A stretch of 32,807 nt of DNA from Eubacterium minutum ATCC 700079 (GTDB lineage: Bacteria; Bacillota; Clostridia; Peptostreptococcales; Anaerovoracaceae), in assembly GCA_003433295.1 (NCBI GenBank), contig CP016202.1, positions 1,803,900 through 1,836,706 on the forward strand, in the 5' to 3' direction. Within the stretch, counting starts at the first letter, position 1. Every line of letters begins with the position of its first letter. Below the pieces are notes generated by a model. The model ran no database searches. It saw only the letters and a list, made by a program, of their open reading frames with translations, and was not told the DNA's origin. Made by a program: the position numbers and the translations under genes. Of the stretch, positions 30,386 to 32,807 are shown piece by piece.

Positions 30386-31867
30386 ATGGGAAACGAAACT
30401 ACCTCTCAAGCGAAACAACCTAAACTATGGCACGCACTTGTCTCTTTCGGGGCATTGATTGCCGTGATGTCTGTGGGTATTATCCACTACAAGGTTGATC
30501 CGCACATTCCGATGTTTATCGGAGTGATCGCATCCGCTGTCGTATCTTTGCTGATCGGGTTCAAATGGAATGAACTTGAGGAGATGATGATTTCCGGAAT
30601 TTCAAAGGCTATGCAAGCAGTGCTTATCCTTGCAATAGTGGGAATGATGATTGGTGTCTGGTTATTATCCGGAACTATTCCAACAATGATTTATTATGGA
30701 CTGAAATTACTTTCACCATCGGTATTCCTGATTGCCGCACTGCTCATATGTTCCATAACGTCCCTTGCAACGGGTACCTCATGGGGTACCGCGGGAACCA
30801 TGGGCCTTGCGCTTATGGGAATCGCGCAGGGACTGGGAATGCCGCTCGGAGTAACTGCGGGAGCAATTCTGTCGGGAGCGTACTTCGGTGACAAACTTTC
30901 ACCGTTGTCCGACACCACAAACCTTGCACCTGCCATGGCGGGAACCGACGTATTTACACACGTTAAATACATGCTGAAGGCGACGGCCATTGCGTATATA
31001 ATCGCCATAGTATTCTTTGGCGTTTACGGATTTACGCACACTTCAGGAGGCAATGTTGACACATCACAGGCTGAAGTTCTTTCAAAGGGAATTCATTCGG
31101 CATTCAACATCAATCCGTTGCTGTTGCTTCCTCCGATTGTGGTTATCGGAGCTATAGCACTGAAAGTTCCGGCTATACCGGGAATAACACTCGGTCTTAT
31201 TACGGGTGCGATTCTTGCGCCTATCTTCCAAGGAGATCTGAACATCTTTGACCCTGACACACTCAAGGTTGATCATGTCGGAGCGACTTTCGGCGATGTT
31301 TTGTCGATTGCAAGGAACGGATTTGTCTGCAATACCGACAACGAGGCGCTTAACAATTTGCTTTCGACCGGAGGACTCATGAACATGTCGTCGTCGATTC
31401 TGATGTCGGTAATAGCAATGATGTTCGGTGGAATAATGGAAGGCACGGGACAGCTTGCCGTAATAATAAACGGCATAACAAAGATCGTAAAGACCGGCGC
31501 CGGACTTGTGTTCGCAACGGAAGTTACGTGCGTTCTGTCGAACGTGGTAATGCCTGAACAGTATATATCGATTCTGATTCCGGGAAGAATGTTCGCGCCT
31601 GCGTACAGAAAACTTGGTATACATCCTAAATCTCTGTCGAACGCGTTGGAGTCGGCGGGCACTGTATCTTCTGCAGCGGTTCCGTGGAATACGTGCGGAA
31701 TGTTTATGTCGACAACGCTCGGCATTTCGGTATTTACGTACATGCCGTACCTGATATTCAACTATTCCATGATGCTGTCGACGCTGGTACTGGCATTCGT
31801 AGGTGTGACGGTGACTAAGATGACTGCGGAAGAGCAGGCGAGAGCGGATGCCGGAGAACTCGTATAG
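30386..31867 (+). CDS. nhaC: NhaC-type Na+/H+ antiporter
   Basis: This 493-residue membrane protein exchanges Na+ for H+ and helps keep internal pH and sodium. It has about 11-12 hydrophobic helices. The family signature GAYFGDKLSPLSDTTNLAP (about residues 168-186) holds the Asp residues likely to bind ions; TGTSWGTAGT lies just before, and MPEQYISILIPGRMF and AAVPWNTCG mark the second half. ATG at 30386 was chosen because AAGGAG lies nine bases upstream; an in-frame ATG at 30377 directly abuts that SD. A related amino-acid/Na+ exchange (as in malate/lactate antiporters of this family) is possible. It has its own promoter and terminator. Confidence 0.93.
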   Translation: MGNETTSQAKQPKLWHALVSFGALIAVMSVGIIHYKVDPHIPMFIGVIASAVVSLLIGFKWNELEEMMISGISKAMQAVLILAIVGMMIGVWLLSGTIPTMIYYGLKLLSPSVFLIAALLICSITSLATGTSWGTAGTMGLALMGIAQGLGMPLGVTAGAILSGAYFGDKLSPLSDTTNLAPAMAGTDVFTHVKYMLKATAIAYIIAIVFFGVYGFTHTSGGNVDTSQAEVLSKGIHSAFNINPLLLLPPIVVIGAIALKVPAIPGITLGLITGAILAPIFQGDLNIFDPDTLKVDHVGATFGDVLSIARNGFVCNTDNEALNNLLSTGGLMNMSSSILMSVIAMMFGGIMEGTGQLAVIINGITKIVKTGAGLVFATEVTCVLSNVVMPEQYISILIPGRMFAPAYRKLGIHPKSLSNALESAGTVSSAAVPWNTCGMFMSTTLGISVFTYMPYLIFNYSMMLSTLVLAFVGVTVTKMTAEEQARADAGELV

Positions 31868-31969
31868 TCGTTACAGCATAGTATAAAATAGTACAAAAAA
31901 TAACGATGTCGTAAACAGACACGTAAATCACTTTCTTTCCTTGATGAGTTCAGGGATTTGAGAGTCTAT

Positions 31970-32005
31970 GCAAAAAAGACCGCCGCTAAAGGTGGTCTTT
32001 TTTGC
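31970..32005 (+). terminator. Rho-independent terminator after nhaC
   Basis: GCAAAAAAGACCGCC (31970-31984) pairs with 31991-32005 over 15 bp with one wobble around a GCTAAA loop; the right arm includes T6. The symmetrical A/T ends let it act on both strands. Confidence 0.9.
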
Positions 32006-32107
32006 GTTGATGACATATAATAGGGGAAGTCGAAAATTCCGGCGGCATGTTGCGGCGGATTCCCGATGATATATGAGATAATATATGATGGGAGAATAGG
32101 AGTTTAA

Positions 32108-32807
32108 TTGAGGATAAAACTATCGGATCATTTTAATAACAGGAGATTGCTCCAATACTCATATCCGACGATCGTCATGTTGATTTTCACATCGATATAC
32201 ATGGTGGTGGACGGACTTTTTGTGTCAAACTTCGCCGGCAAAGTTTCTTTTGCCGCGGTAAACCTGATCCTTCCGATGGTGTCTGTCGTTTCGACGCTCG
32301 GATTCATGGTCGGAACAGGCGGCGGCGCGGTGGTTGCAATGACACTGGGTGCAAGAAACAAGAAAAAAGCAAACGAGTATTTTTCATTGTTTGTTTACAC
32401 CATCCTGGTCTGTGGATTTATAATGTCTGCATTGTGTCAGATATTTCTCCGGCAGATTGTAGGGGCTCTCGGCGCTAAAGAGGAACTCTTTGAGTATTGC
32501 GTACTTTACTGCCGCATTATACTGTTGTCCGTACCGTTTTTCATGCTCCAGATCGCGTTTCAAGTGTTTTTTACGACTGCGGAGAAACCTAAACTGGGGC
32601 TTTTCGTCATGGTCGTATCGGGAGTGACCAACATAGGACTTGATGCGCTTCTGGTAGGTGTTCTGGGATACGGACTTGCGGGTGCCGCATGGGCTACGGT
32701 GGTAAGTGAATTGTTCGGGGGAATAATACCGATCATCTACTTTGCGTCAAGGAATAACAGCCTGCTTAGCCTGTGCAGGACGAAAGTAGAGTTTCGGGTG
32801 CTCGGAA
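32108..32807 (+). CDS. MATE family efflux transporter (3' end cut by window)
   Basis: This is the first 233 residues of a MATE (multi-antimicrobial extrusion) transporter, a Na+- or H+-driven exporter of drugs or metabolites. The N-terminal LQYSYPTIVMLIFTSIYMVVDG and FVSNFAGK, the GTGGGAVVAMTLGARNK loop, and LGYGLAGAAWATVVSE are characteristic. About six membrane helices are present, half of the usual twelve. The likely start is TTG at 32108, with AGGAG five bases upstream; the first ATG in frame is inside the first helix. A TATAAT at 32016-32021 and AT-rich boxes near 32076 are weak promoter candidates. Confidence 0.9.
   Translation, partial: MRIKLSDHFNNRRLLQYSYPTIVMLIFTSIYMVVDGLFVSNFAGKVSFAAVNLILPMVSVVSTLGFMVGTGGGAVVAMTLGARNKKKANEYFSLFVYTILVCGFIMSALCQIFLRQIVGALGAKEELFEYCVLYCRIILLSVPFFMLQIAFQVFFTTAEKPKLGLFVMVVSGVTNIGLDALLVGVLGYGLAGAAWATVVSELFGGIIPIIYFASRNNSLLSLCRTKVEFRVLG

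Overview
The window looks like chromosomal DNA of an obligately anaerobic, low-to-mid GC member of the Bacillota (class Clostridia). Support comes from a class I superoxide reductase (desulfoferrodoxin), a flavodoxin next to a DUF3793 protein, a FeoB-associated Cys-rich membrane protein, a YdbC/PC4 protein and a YicC-gmk-rpoZ cluster. Proteins and gene mix suggest something near the Eubacterium/Mogibacterium (Anaerovoracaceae) group, but this is inference. No rRNA, complete tRNA, CRISPR array, transposase or phage gene was found.

Bases 1-8228 form an iron/metal and redox region. A block of hairpins and direct repeats (1-247) abuts a minus-strand DtxR-family repressor (250-621). Divergent from it is feoA-feoA-feoB, whose promoter has a palindrome over its -10 that could be the repressor's operator. 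Then come a 40-residue membrane microprotein, a FeoB-associated Cys-rich protein, a DUF6110-like protein with a heavy-metal P-type ATPase, and a DUF2325-DUF3793-flavodoxin run. The set fits ferrous iron import, metal export and iron-linked electron transfer, though joint regulation is inferred.

Bases 8273-17573 carry an ABC ATPase/FtsX-type permease pair, an HMA metallochaperone-like protein, exonuclease III, a membrane-anchored metallophosphoesterase, YdbC, a TGS-uridine kinase fusion, and on the minus strand a low-specificity threonine aldolase and desulfoferrodoxin. Between divergent desulfoferrodoxin and yicC lies a 198-bp element bounded by perfect 19-bp inverted repeats.

Bases 18100-24440 hold information-processing genes: yicC, gmk, rpoZ, a stand-alone LytTR regulator with degenerate direct repeats upstream, rpsB, tsf and a large FAD-dependent oxidoreductase. 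Several genes usual in this neighbourhood in other Firmicutes (remA, coaBC, priA, pyrH) are absent here.

Bases 24572-32807 hold gpmI (minus), addA without an adjacent addB, an NhaC-type antiporter and a MATE transporter cut by the window end. RpsB, the FAD protein, GpmI and AddA all carry low-complexity hydrophilic insertions or extensions. Many promoters are of the extended -10 type (TGnTATAAT).
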